Source: Sepioteuthis lessoniana (taxonomy: Eukaryota; Mollusca; Cephalopoda; Myopsida; Loliginidae). From it: 64,000 nt of DNA. Below the pieces are notes generated by a model that ran no database searches, was not told where the DNA came from, and was given only the letters and a program-made list of their open reading frames with translations. Positions 1 to 10,401 of this stretch are shown piece after piece (within the stretch, counting starts at the first letter, position 1; each line of letters starts with the position of its first letter). The stretch covers positions 57,085,301 through 57,149,300 of the forward strand of contig OY757924.1 in the NCBI GenBank assembly GCA_963585895.1. Direction: 5' to 3'. Position numbers and translations under genes: made by a program.

Positions 1-1195
1 AGCAAAATGGTGGTCTCAAAAAGAAATCAGATGATCAATTTTTCTTATTAGTGGCTTTTCAACATAGCACCTTTTGTCACTTGATGTATGGCAAATGTCT
101 TTGCTGGAGCACTAAGAATTAGACTGTCTGCTTAACAGCCTTATCTTTGAGTATCTTTTCATGATATTCCCTTTTCAAAACAGATTTTAGATGGGCTCAT
201 AATTATACTTATTAGTATTTTCCTTCTCTGGCCTTTTCAAAAGAAAGAGCCAGTTAGTACTTTTATCTTTAATACTTAACACTTGCTTTGAAAATTCCCA
301 TTTTTGACCTGCTTTTCATTTACTTCTAAATTATCAACCTTACCCCACTATGTATACAGTGTCATATTATAACACTTCTTTCACGGTCATTCTGTTGATC
401 TTATATGTTCTCTCCTGTCGATTGTAAGCTCTAACTTTTGTTTGTTAGATCACATTTTTAAATATTTCTTCTGTAATGGATACTCACTTGTTCAATAATT
501 AGCCTGGCAATTTGAGTCATATATCTACAGGTGGTAATTTCTTTTTCAGACCTTTCTGATCAATTTTAAGCTTGATTCCCATACCACCTCTCCTACAAAT
601 GCAGTTCTTGACTCAAAAGGAATTCACAAGTCAAGTTTCATCATGATTGGTCCAAAGAGTCTATAGATAACAAACAAAGTGAATTATATACACCACCAGT
701 ACTTACCCATATTACATATGGTTGTAGGACAGTCATTGAAAAAAAACAAAAAAACACCAAGAATGCCAAATTGCTATTATTAAAGTTTAGGTGAATCATA
801 TTTTGTGTTATCTAGATGAAGATTGGGTGGGAGAAAAACAAACTTCCACTCTAATCTGTTCTATCTGTCTCTATTTTCACTTCCCTTCTCTCTCTCTTTT
901 GCTCTAGCTTTCATGAGTCTCAAAGAACAACTGATTTGAAATCAAAAGGCAGCTCTAAATCTTTCTTCTGTCTCAGGTAAGAAACCAAAACCTCTCATTT
1001 GTGTTAGCTTTGTTCTGGCAGATAACATATGCACCATGTCATTTCAACATTGACTTGACGAAGTTCGCCTTGCAGATCTATGATACCTAGAGGCACATGT
1101 ACAAACAATTCACCTTCTCTTGCTTCAGTAATGTTTCCGCCATATACTTAAAGGACATTTTATCTTATTTACTTCCGGTTACAGTTTAATTCACA
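1..1195. other. AT-rich stretch, no gene recognised
   Basis: I see no coding signal, RNA gene or known repeat here. It holds short A/T runs (for example around 740-757) and a CT-rich stretch at 885-905. It could be intergenic or intronic. It ends exactly where a solo LTR begins at 1196. Confidence 0.5.
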
Positions 1196-1877
1196 TGTAA
1201 TATTTTGACCTTCGACTCGGCCCAAAAATGCTATTCCAAGGTGATGCACCGGAAGGAAGTGACACATTCCAATGGCCAGTAATCGAAAGAGATCGCGTGG
1301 GCAGATTAAAGCTGATTATATGGGACAAGGTGAAGGTCCCACTGTGCCACTACAGAGTGGTGCACCGGAAGAGAGTGACCTCTGAACTGCATGACAGTTA
1401 TTTCCGCTTGATGATGATTAAACATTCGATTTCAAAGATCGAGTGGGCGTTGAACGATTATATAACTCAGTTGAGTTACAAGCCAGTGGAGTTGCAGGCA
1501 GTAGAGTTGGAGACAAGATGTGGTAGGGAAAGCCACACCAGGCCAAAGGGGCTTGGGGCCCTGATGAGTTGGGGTCCAGAGAAGATGCTGATAAGATGCA
1601 ATAAAGAAAGCCATCACCCAGCAGAGTGGGCCCTGGGCCTCCGGTTGAGCAGCCCTGGAGAAGGAGAAAGACAACGCTGATGGCCATAACTTTAGGGTCA
1701 AAATATTTCAGTTATGTTCAGTCTCCAGCTCCCTCTCACGGTAAAACCCCACACAACCTTTTCGAACCCTTGCAATAAAGTGAGAGGTACATATATTTAT
1801 AAAGAAGTCTTCCTGCGTCTTTGTCATTGCGTCATTATAGTTGTGTCGTGCATGAATCTACATATGACAATATAACG
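1196..1877 (+). mobile_element. Solo LTR, TGTTAT/ATAACA family (copy 1)
   Basis: This 682-bp block is matched along its length by the reverse complement of 63369-63992. It begins TGTAATATTTTGACC and ends in ATATAACG, degenerate forms of the TGTTAT and ATAACA termini of the other copy. A polyadenylation signal AATAAA lies near 1774-1780, followed by the shared AGTGAGAGGTA and AAGAAGTCTTC stretches, as in R/U5 of an LTR. The flanks CACA (1192-1195) and CAAA (1878-1881) could be a decayed 4-bp target duplication. A 150-codon frame (1228-1680) and its minus-strand shadows lie wholly inside the LTR and match no protein I know, so I read them as non-coding. No internal retroelement sequence adjoins it, hence solo. 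Confidence 0.8.
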
Positions 1878-2079
1878 CAAACAGAGCTTTGGATTTGGAG
1901 AACTAAGATATCATCAAAAATCCCTAAAAATTAATAAATATTTCAAATGGTTATTAAATTTCATTTTCAAGACGTGTATAGATAGTATTAACCTAAAGTT
2001 TTAACTAAGAATTGTGTTTCTCAGCCATTTTTACAGCCAGGCAACCATTGAGATGAAATGAATTCCCTTTTAGTGGCTG

Positions 2080-2115
<36 letters not shown>

Positions 2116-2327
2116 ATATAAGTAGGAGGTATCTGTGTTTCATAATGATTACCAAGAGAGTGAGTATATACTTTGAAATGGGGATTCCTCAACAGCAAGG
2201 GAAACAGTAAACCATAGAAGATAAGAAATAAATCTTTGGAAACTTTTGCCTTATGACTGAACTGGGAAAACCCTGAAAACAACTGGAAACATTTGTTGTG
2301 CAAAAGTTGAAGGCACAGTTAATCCCA
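1878..2327. other. Unassigned sequence with a 32-base poly(A)
   Basis: There is no recognised gene. The main landmark is an uninterrupted A tract at about 2081-2112. It is of the kind left by retroposition, but I cannot attach it to a specific element. Confidence 0.4.
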
Positions 2328-2548
2328 GTACAGTAACCAGATGGTTGAAGAAATTTTGCAAGAACAACAAACAGGCAAGGTCAGATAGGCCAAAACCATA
2401 GTTTCTAATGCCATGCTCCAAACCATAGATACAAATCTGGTGGGTAGCACTTTGGGAGAATTCAGAGAGGTCCATTACCTTCAGAACCTTAGCAAAAGTA
2501 TCCAGAGCCACTGAATTGTACCTCATGTTAACAAAATATTGCAAAACT
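2328..2548. repeat. Interspersed repeat family F (copy 1)
   Basis: About 220 bp align with 49833-50070 in the same orientation. Shared blocks include CAGTRACCAGATG, AGGCAAGGT, AAAATCTGG-like and AACAAAATATTGCAAAAC. On the minus strand a 123-codon frame (2251-2622) runs through the block, and related frames exist at the other copy, so a decayed protein fragment is possible. I recognise no domain and it has no tRNA-like boxes. The class is unknown. Confidence 0.6.
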
Positions 2549-2711
2549 GGACTGTGAGATACCTTACTTAATGGATTTGCCTCTCTGACTTTTGAGACTG
2601 ATGATTGAGGATTATGTTTCATAAGCAGTATGGAACAGATACAAAAGGACCAGGATACATGGACAGGTAGATATGAAGAGCCTGAGATATATGGATAGAT
2701 ATGTCTGTTTT

Positions 2712-3106
2712 TTGTTTGTTTGGGTTTTATAGCATATCAACCTTTGTAGGTTATTTAATGCCAAATACATTTTTATACAAATAAACAGTTTCAAACAATT
2801 CACTTTAGCATAAGTACAGTTTAATAATCAAAAACATTTGTTTCAAGCTATTCAGTTTAGTCAAACAGTTCTAGTTCAAACAATTCACTTTAGCATACAA
2901 AAACAGTTCCATTTAAAACAATTAGATTTAACCCATAGATAGGACCCTATCAGATGCTACCACTCCAGGCCAGAGTGGATCTGGGAGTGATGGCAATGAC
3001 AAGATACACCTCATTTCCCAAAGCTCTAACATTACTGGAACCTCACCATCAGATTGTTTAATTTCATATGTAGTCAGTGTATTCTACAGCCCCAGCCAAC
3101 TGGGCA
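2712..3106 (-). repeat. Family D copy (head, few internal repeats, T1 tail)
   Basis: Read on the minus strand, the D head occupies about 2935-3106. It starts at the GCCCAGTTGGCTGGGGC-type sequence and carries the CCTATCTATGGGT block. Degenerate AAACAATTCA-type internal units and the T1 stem-loop (2718-2765) follow, ending in a CAAACAAAC-like tract. The sequences just outside both ends (about 2658-2705 and 3107-3160) are similar to each other, sharing AGATATGAAGA and CCTG.GATAT blocks. Confidence 0.75.
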
Positions 3107-3370
3107 AGGACAGATATGAAGAACCTGGGATATGTATATATGAAGTGACTGAGATAGGTATATAGATATTAATTCAATTTTTAAAAACGATATTTCTTGC
3201 CACAAAACAAATAATTGTTGGATTATTTGGTATAAGCAATAAATAACTTCCTGTCAAAAATAAATAACCATAGACATTGCATTCAGGGAAATACGAATCT
3301 TCTAATTATGAAAAGAAGACCTAACCCATGTAATCCATTTAATAAGTTTATTCGCTGTATTAACATTCAT

Positions 3371-3422
3371 TTAGTTTGAGTTTTGTTTAACAACATATCA
3401 ACCTCTGTGGGTCATTTAATGC
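3371..3422 (-). repeat. T1 tail stem-loop on the LINE
   Basis: On the minus strand this 52-bp segment reads GGCATTAAATGACCCACAG, then AGGTTGATATGTTGTTAAAC, then a CAAA-rich end. It aligns at roughly 80% with the tails of SINE-C (24161-24216) and D. The module folds through AACC/GGTT and, in most copies, GGCAT/ATGCC. Here the distal arm has decayed to TGTTG. Confidence 0.75.
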
Positions 3423-4030
3423 CTGAAGAGTTAAATTGCTTTTGTCTTTTGTGCATGTTTTAGGTTTTAAGGTATGAGTTTTAGTTATGTTTTATTATAT
3501 TTGACTAGATTTTAATGAAGAGATTGATTTCTTTTAGAAAGCTTAAGATTTCCTCTGGTTTGGAGTTTTTGAAGAGGTTCTTTAAATTATTTGTTTTGGG
3601 CGAATTTGTCTGAACCTGTCCCAGTTTATGAGAATGTGTTTGACTGTGAGAGGTACTTTGCATGTTGGACATACTGGGGAGTCTTCCTCTTTTAGGAAAT
3701 GTGAATGGGTAATGTGGGTGTGACCAATATGAAGTCTGGAGTTTATCACGTCTTTTCTATTTCTCTATAACCTGCTGGACATTCACCTATGGTATCTTGA
3801 ATATAGTGGAGCTTGTTCTGTGTTTGATAACCAAGATTTTTGCCATTTCTTGAGTATAAGTTTTTTAATAAGTGGTTTTAGGTCAGTGTGTGGAATTTTT
3901 GAATTGGATATACATGTCTGGAGTGCTTTTTTTTGCAGCTCTGTCTGCCCTTTCATTTCCCTGTATGCCTATGTGGCTGGGTATCCAAGAAAGAATGATG
4001 CTATTGTTTTTAGAAAGAGAACGTTCATTT
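3371..4030 (-). pseudogene. LINE 3' end: RNase H domain, CPTC finger, 3' UTR, T1 tail
   Basis: This is the broken 3' part of a non-LTR retrotransposon on the minus strand. Near 3890-4023 the frame reads LSWIPSHIGIQGNERADRAA, the RNase H C-terminal signature with its conserved His and final Asp. Further down (about 3620-3690, after frameshifts) is CPTCKVPLTVKHIL, a Cys/His motif usual downstream of RNase H in I/Jockey-type LINEs. The frame then stops near 3511. About 90 bp of 3' UTR lead into the T1 stem-loop (3371-3422), the same tail that ends SINE-C and family D. Reverse transcriptase and endonuclease are missing, so it is 5'-truncated. Stops and frame changes show it is dead. The exact clade is uncertain. 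Confidence 0.75.
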
Positions 4031-5171
4031 AATATGACATCTAACAATAATAGCTTGAAAAAACAAAGTGTATACATGTAGTGAAATGGGATCAGGAGGC
4101 TCATACTTCCCTGATGCAAAGAGACCATAATGTCTTACCGGCCCAGTTGGAGCCACCATTTGCAATTTAGTCAATGTGCATGTGTGGTTTTCAACTCTTA
4201 AGACAATTGCTAATTTGCATGCATGATCATAAGAATGAATAAAAAGTGGGCTGTATTTATGAGCTGGAGTGTGAACCGACTTGTTTAGGTGATAGGATGT
4301 TTTTAAGCTATTTACTTCACATTCTTTGTGGGTATTTACTGCAACATAATTTTTTCCAAGGCAGACAAACACGTTTTATCAGTTTGTAAATTAAAGAGGG
4401 TTTCCTCCTCTGAAAACACAACACAAAACAAAAAAATTTATAAAAACAGGTTTTTGATATTCTTTTCATCATTTTAGTTTTATTTATCCAGTGTTGTTAC
4501 ATTTAAATAAAATCTCAATCTCTTACACTAAAAGAATTTAAGAAAGAATGATTCATTTGGAAAATATTTTTAAAAAGAAAAAATTTTACAGCAAATGTTT
4601 TTTTTTCCCCTATTGAACACACTCCAAGTAGAAATATAAAATATATGGAAAAATCATCTTAAAAGAAATATTTGTGCTACTTTTCCCTGTTTTTTTTTTT
4701 TTAAATCCCAAAAAGTAAGGTTTCTATTTATGAACAAATACCATTCAAGAGAAAAAAAAAAAGTATAAAATGTACAAGGTCTTCCAAAAAAATATTTAAG
4801 ATTTACAGAAAATGTTTAAGTGTTTCAGAAAAATTCATATCATTTAGTGGGTTTAGTTTATTTGTTTAATGGCATACCAACTTATCGGTAAATGTTGGAA
4901 TTTGGGTAGCTATCTTGTTTCTGGTTGAGCAATACAAGACACTCCTTCTCAGTAACAAGGCTGCATTAAGTTGATAGCCTGTTAATTTGCCATTGTTTAT
5001 AATTGAGTTAGAGGCTTCTGATTGGATAAACTACTGCTTCCATTTTAATCGCCTTTCATTGGCTAATCTACTGATGGGAAAGTCCATAAATATTTGCTGA
5101 CAATTTATCGATGGCCAACATCCTTGGAGATCCCCCACCAAACAATCCAACAGGAAATAGTAGCACAGACT
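4031..5171. other. AT-rich stretch, no gene recognised
   Basis: There are poly(A/T) runs and no coding signal. A T1-like remnant (TTTAATGGCATACCAACTT) lies at about 4867-4890 on the minus strand with no clear body attached. Confidence 0.4.
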
Positions 5172-5300
5172 GAGTGTTTTAATCTTGATATGGCAACCAA
5201 TCTAGGAGAAGAAAAACTGAATTCAAACCTATTAAACTCCACTTAAATTTTTACCTTGAATCACATCTTGTTCATACAAAGGTTGGGTGGAGATATATAT
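5172..5300 (+). mobile_element. SINE-B 3' fragment
   Basis: It matches the distal half of SINE-B: GGCAACCAATCTAGGAGAAG, a TTAAACTCCACTTAAA block, and a decayed T3 region (ACCTTGAATCACATC). The tRNA-like head is missing. Confidence 0.7.
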
Positions 5301-5493
5301 AAGTATTCCTATCTAATAGGAATAATTTATACAGTTGTATAGTTTCAGGTATTCTTATCAAATACTAATAATCTCTACACTATTATTTGGTTTCAAGTAA
5401 TTATCTCTAATAATAAAATTTGTTTACACACAGATGGTTTCAAGTAACTGCAAATGAAAATCTTTAAAAAGTAAAAACCAATTCATAAGTGAC

Positions 5494-5755
5494 CAGCCCA
5501 GTTGGCTAGGAGATGCTGTAGAATACACCAACTGCATCTCAGCAGAGGGGTAGAACCCTGCTAACCAGGGTCCTGGATATGACATTAAATCATCTAATGG
5601 TGAGGCTTTAGCCTTGGAGATTTGGGGACTGTGGAGTACCCATTCATTGTCATTGCTCCCTGGTAGCAACTGATAAGGTCTTATCTATGGGTCAAATAGA
5701 AAAAAATGTGTGCAAACAAATGACCAATGTTAAATTGTGGATGTTATATAGCAAT
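5494..5755 (+). repeat. Family D copy, head plus one internal unit
   Basis: The head begins CCCAGTTGGCTAGGAG and runs through GGTGAGGCTTTAG and TCTTATCTATGGGTCAAATA. One GTGTGCAAACAAATGACC-type unit follows, and the tail is lost. Minus-oriented internal units (TTTCAAGTA type) lie just upstream at 5300-5480, so two D fragments face each other. Confidence 0.7.
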
Positions 5756-5784
5756 GTTAATGAGGCATCAACTACCATTTTTTG

Positions 5785-5872
5785 GTGTCTTTGATATAAC
5801 TCAACCCGGGATCAAACCCCAGTCTCCTAGGCCTTTGGTGAACACTCTAACCACTAGTCCAATGGACCATAT
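5785..5872 (-). mobile_element. SINE-E head, left arm of an inverted pair
   Basis: The minus strand shows the tRNA-like head of SINE-E: an A-box-like ACTAGTGGTTAGAGTG and a B-box-like GGTTTGATCC. It is immediately followed by a plus-strand SINE-E at 5873, so the two heads abut head to head. Confidence 0.65.
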
Positions 5873-6050
5873 CATACCATTGGCCTATTGGGTAGAGTGG
5901 CCTGGGAGACTGGGGTTCAATCCCAAGTCGAGTTATACAAAAGACTAAAAAAAAATAAAAAAATAAAAAAATAAAAAAAATAAAAATGGTACTTGATGCT
6001 GCCTTGCTTAACACTCAGCATTACGGTTCTAATGAACCATCATCAGGGCT
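5873..6050 (+). mobile_element. SINE-E, right arm of an inverted pair
   Basis: The head contains GGCCTATTGGGTAGAGTGG (A box) and GGGGTTCAATCCC (B box). An A-rich (AAAAAAT)n expansion at 5947-5984 is followed by the conserved body GGTACTTGATGCTGCCTTGC. It diverges from the other copies after about 6010. Confidence 0.7.
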
Positions 6051-6716
6051 ATGAGGGATGATATTAGTGATGTTAAATCAACGATGGATGTTTAGAAGTG
6101 CAAAATACAAAAACCTACAGAAAATTTGTATAACAAGAAAAAGTTGGCCATTTAATTAGTGAATCAGTGTTTCTTATTCTAAATTACGTCATTTGACTTA
6201 TTAGAAATATTGTGTAGAATTTATTTTATGTTTGTTTGGAGGAAGAAAAAGACAGACAAAAAGAGAAAGCATAAATTAAGATATATGTGGAATATATTAA
6301 CTAAAAGATGGAATATATTGTAGCTATTTAAAATGGATTTGCTCAAGTAAGGAGAAATTTAGGGAATTACAGAGTGAAATAGCAGCAGCTTCGAAAATTC
6401 ATCTTAGAACTGAAACGCTATAGTATCAACTTTGCTTCTCAATAAATCTCTCCTACTTGTTATCAATTTTTCTTTATATATTGTTGGATCACACTCCATT
6501 ATTTACTTCCATTACTTATTTATCAATACTTGAAACCATTTAACTGTGTGCAAAAGAGAGCTCAGACTCATTAAGCATGTTATCTAGGAAATGTGTTTAC
6601 AAATCATATACATATCTAACATATATATAAAGAGGATTTGATATTAAATAATATACAATGGTTGATATGCCATTAAATTCCAGCCAAACTAATCATGAGT
6701 GACATTCTCTGATGGA

Positions 6717-6885
6717 CTTTTACATATGGACATGCTAGTGTTGACCAACCAACAAAGACTTACATCAGCTCTGTGAAGACACTGGATGTAGTTTGAAAGA
6801 CCAGCCAAGAGTGATGGATGATAGGGACGGATGGTGAGAGAGAATCAGGGAATTTCATGCTGTTAGAATAATGATGAAATAATTA
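6717..6885 (+). pseudogene. RTE-type LINE 3' end fragment
   Basis: Translation gives the end of the RTE open frame: LCEDTGCSLKDQPRVMDDRD, then a stop-containing GW.ERIREF segment. This parallels LCEDTGCNPEDLPEAMSDRE at the end of the 17.3-18.1 kb copy. It finishes near ATAATGATGA, the TGA-repeat end typical of RTE. It is 5'-truncated and carries stops. Confidence 0.75.
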
Positions 6886-6959
6886 TAGTATCAACTCTTA
6901 AAACAAATAATTTACTGTTATATGATATCAAGGATTCCAATCTAACAGTAATAATTTTC

Positions 6960-7195
6960 AAAAAGATGTATTTAACCCATAGATGAGACCCTAACAGGTA
7001 CTAACACTCCAGGTCATAGTAGACCTGGGAATAAGAGCTAAAAAGAGGTACTCCACACTTCCCTGATCTCTAGAACTGGAGCCTCACCATCAGATGCAGT
7101 TTACTGTCATACCCAGGATGACTTCTTTTTGTGGGAAGGGGTCTTACCATTCTTGGGTATACAGTCAATGTATTTTAAGCCCTGCTGGCAGGGTA
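6960..7195 (-). repeat. Family D head fragment
   Basis: The minus-strand D head runs from GCCCTGCTGGCAGGG-like sequence near 7190 to the CTCATCTATGGGTTAAA end near 6965. No tail is attached on this side. The next block, to about 7450, is diverged unassigned sequence. Confidence 0.65.
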
Positions 7196-7452
7196 GCCAA
7201 AATTCTAAGTTGAAAATAAAACGGTCCAAATTTTTGTTCATACCTGCTTGATATATTTACATGCATGAAAGAATTGGTTTATAAGCCCTCCAATCAGTCT
7301 TATTACTGTGTTCACTCTCCCTGACCTCAAACCTGATAACTTCTGGCGATAATCAAAGAACCCAATAGAAGTAGATAGAAATAGCACACCTTTTTCTTTC
7401 ATATCACCCCAACCTGTCAGTGTGGTTTAGAATACACTGGCTGTATCTCATG

Positions 7453-8960
7453 CAGAGGGTTTGGTTTGGCTTGGTTGGGTTGGATTTTATGGCATATCAA
7501 CCATTGTAGGTTATTTAATGCCAAATCCACTTTATACATGTATATTAAATATACATGATTTGCAAACATTGCTCATTTTTTTTTTTTTTTTGCAGTTAAA
7601 TGGTTTTAAATATTTCAATCAAATATGAATAATTCTATTTACTATTAATCATTTCTTTGCACACAATTAAATAGATATACACATATGATTGGTAACTGAA
7701 CAGTTTGTAGGTAATTATATTTTTAAATGAGTTTGAACTCATTTTTTTCTACACTATTAAATGGTTTAAATTATTACTATCTAACACTTAGTTTTATTCA
7801 ATATTAATCATTTGTTTACAGTGAAGTGGTAACAAATATTGCTATTTAACACTAATTATTCTATTCCACACTATTTATTCATTTGCATACTGTTGTGAAA
7901 TTGAAAGGCAGAACCCGCAGACTGCTGCCTCCGATGAACCAACCGGGGTTCGTCGTTTAAAGAGATTAGTGGCATACTGTATATGCAGGTGGAACAGCTG
8001 ACGTTTATGTGAATCCAGCAACTGTCCACGGCTGGATAAAAAACAGGTGGTGAGCCATATGAACGAGAGAAATGAAATGTGACAGTGAAGCTGTGTGAAT
8101 TGAATTCCTTTCATAGCAACACCAAAAGGAAAAAAACAAACAAAAAAAAAAAAAACAAGTGACGAGTAAAATGGCCTACCTCAAAGTTCGAAACTAGCAA
8201 ATGTGTCTTTTGTGTAGAGTACCGGAAGAACAGAAAAACGGAAGCATGAGCATTGTTGGAAGTGCTATTTGTAGGTCACGCAGTTTGCGACATATGCAAA
8301 TTTCGGTCAGCCAGAACCAATATAAAAGAAGTAATCTCAGCATTGTTGGGTCGCATTTGTTGCTTCATAGCAGGATTGTGCAAACTAGTGTATTGATGCA
8401 GTAAGTGAGAGTGAGAGACAGGACCAGTAGCGAGTAGCTAAAAGGTTTCACATACAGTCAAATGATTCCAATTATTGCTTAAAATACCAATAATTCAATT
8501 TAGGTACACAGTAAAAGAGTTTCAAGTATTGCTATTAAACATTAACAATTCTATTCAAAATTACTCATTTTACACATAGTTAAATGGTTTCAAGTATTGT
8601 TATGTATAACTAACAATTTAATTAAACATCAGTCATTTGTTTACACAGTTAAATGGTCAAAGAGTTCTATTTCTAACAATAGAATTTGGAATAAGTCATT
8701 TGTTTGCACAGAGTTTAAATGTTAAACAGTTTTATTTGACCCATAGATAGAACCCTATCAAGTACTACCAATCCTGATCAGAGTGGACCTGAGAGTAATG
8801 GCAATGAAGGAGTATTCCACATTCCCAAAAGCTCCAGGACTGGAGCCTCACCATCAAATTGTTTAGTGTCATGTCCAAGACACTTGTTGGAGGGGTTTTA
8901 CCCCTCTGCAGAGAAGCAGTTGGTGTATTCTACAGCCCCAGCCAACTGGGCTCTATGCAG
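7453..8960 (-). repeat. Family D copy split by a solo LTR
   Basis: The minus-strand copy has its head at about 8735-8960 (from CCCAGTTGGCTGGGGCTGTA). Many 65-70 bp internal units with ACTGTGTGCAAA and TTGAAACC cores lie at 7540-7890 and 8453-8735. The T1 tail is at 7470-7520. A solo LTR at 7894-8452 interrupts the internal units. Confidence 0.8.
7894..8452 (+). mobile_element. Solo LTR with promoter-like elements, inserted in D
   Basis: This 559-bp insert begins TGTGAAA and ends TTTCACA, perfect 7-bp inverted termini of the TG...CA form. It is flanked by TACTGT (7888-7893) and TACAGT (8453-8458), a probable 5-6 bp target duplication with one or two changes. It is clearly GC-richer than the host repeat. 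In the plus direction it holds an octamer ATGCAAAT (8294-8301), CCAAT (8317-8321), TATAAAAG (8321-8328) and a good splice-donor match CA/GTAAGTGAG at 8401. This would fit U3 promoter, R and leader donor. The 67-codon frame at 8201-8404 is probably chance. I cannot name the LTR family. Confidence 0.7.
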
Positions 8961-8975
8961 ATAGTAAGACCTCAC

Positions 8976-8997
<22 letters not shown>

Positions 8998-9011
<14 letters not shown>

Positions 9012-9450
9012 GTATGATACTAAACTGTATCTGGTGATGAAGCTCCTGTTCTGGAGTTCTGATGAGTGTGGAGTAATCTACATTGTCATTACTCCCATGT
9101 CCACTGACAGAGTGGCAATATCTTAATATCCAATCTATGGTTAAAATAATGAGTTTGAAAATTATTAATATTGGATGAGGATACTTGAAACTATAACTGA
9201 GAACAAACATCTATTATTAAATAGTAATTATAACTCGAAACCATATAATTATTCATATTAGATAGTAATACTAGATATACAACAGTGTGCAAATTATTTG
9301 TATTAGATAGAAATACTTGGTATCATAACCATGTGAAAAAGAAAAAAAATCTGACACAAAAAATGTAAATGTACAATGCATGCAATGTCTTGGCATAAAA
9401 TAACCCCAGACAGGTTGATATGCCATTAAAATCAATCACTCACTTTGGAG
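8998..9450 (+). repeat. Family D copy with T2 tail
   Basis: After a 31-base A tract (about 8978-9008) come a shortened D head (GATGAAGCTCCTG ... CTATGGTTAAA), several TTAGATAGTAATAC-type internal units (9150-9340), and the T2 tail at 9395-9445 (GGCATAAAATAACCCC, then AGGTTGATATGCCATT, then AAAATCAATCA). It is the clearest D body joined to a T2 rather than a T1 tail. Confidence 0.75.
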
Positions 9451-10196
9451 AGTGTGGAGTCACTCCTTCATTACCATTACTCTTAGATCCACTCATGCCG
9501 CTGCCAATAAATGCTTTTGTACTGGATAAGATTGCAGAGAGTCATTAAGGATTTTGACTCCAGAGGAGGAATCCAGATTGACTTACTAGCTTAGCAACTC
9601 TTCTAAATATTTTCCTTTTCAATCTCCTTGATCTATTCTGAATAGGGTTTCAAGTTAGAAATGACTGCTTTTTTTTTTTTTTCTTCATTCAACAATTCTT
9701 TATGAAAATAAAAAAAATAAAAAAATAAAAAAAAAATAATCCAAATATTCAGTAATCAGAACCACAAAATATCACCAAATAAATTTCTCGTCATGTTGAT
9801 TGTAATAATTTTTTTTCCTATTGAGTTATGTTCCTGTCTTTAAATCAAGCAGCTGGGGACAATTCAAATATTTATGAACCGTTGTAGGAGTATGCATGAA
9901 TAAATAAATTAGTATACATGTTTACAAAAATAAAAATACTAACCTAGGCAAAAAATCATCCAAGATTTTTTTTCTGGATTCCATAAATTTTTCCTTGATA
10001 TTTTGAGTTATTCTATATTTTCCTCTGCGTGGCTTCGAAAAAAAATTATATCATTAATTTAGATAATGCAGTCTAGCTTGTTCAAAGAATATTTTATGTA
10101 GCCAGAATGTTCAGCTATTAAAAAAATGTTTTAAGTCTTATCTGTTATAGATTTATTTACTGCTACATAAAAAAAATTTAAAAAAAAAAAAGAAAA
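9451..10196. other. AT-rich stretch, no gene recognised
   Basis: A/T homopolymers and (AAAAAT)n runs occur at about 9705-9740. There is no coding or RNA signal. Confidence 0.4.
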
Positions 10197-10401
10197 AGTG
10201 AACATCCTTTAAGTGTGCTAATTCGATAATCTTTGCCAAGGGTAGTAGAAAAATACATTGGAAATTGTTTTAACAATAAAAATGCATAGGAAATTGAAAA
10301 AGAAACAACAACAAAAAACAAAAAAACAAACAAACAAGGTGAACATCCTCTACGTGTGCTAATTTTATAATCTTCGCCAGGAGTAATAGTTGAAAAATTC
10401 T
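10197..10401. repeat. Direct duplication of a ~60-bp block
   Basis: The block starting GTGAACATCCTTTAAGTGTG at 10197-10257 recurs at 10339-10401 (GTGAACATCCTCTACGTGTG, then GCTAAT..ATAATCTTYGCCA). The spacer contains A-rich (CAAA)n sequence. It looks like a local duplication or two copies of a short retroposed segment. Confidence 0.6.

Noticed and set aside
1228..1680. 150-codon plus-strand frame
   Set aside because: It lies wholly inside a solo LTR that recurs at 63369-63992. No domain, and minus-strand frames of similar length overlap it.
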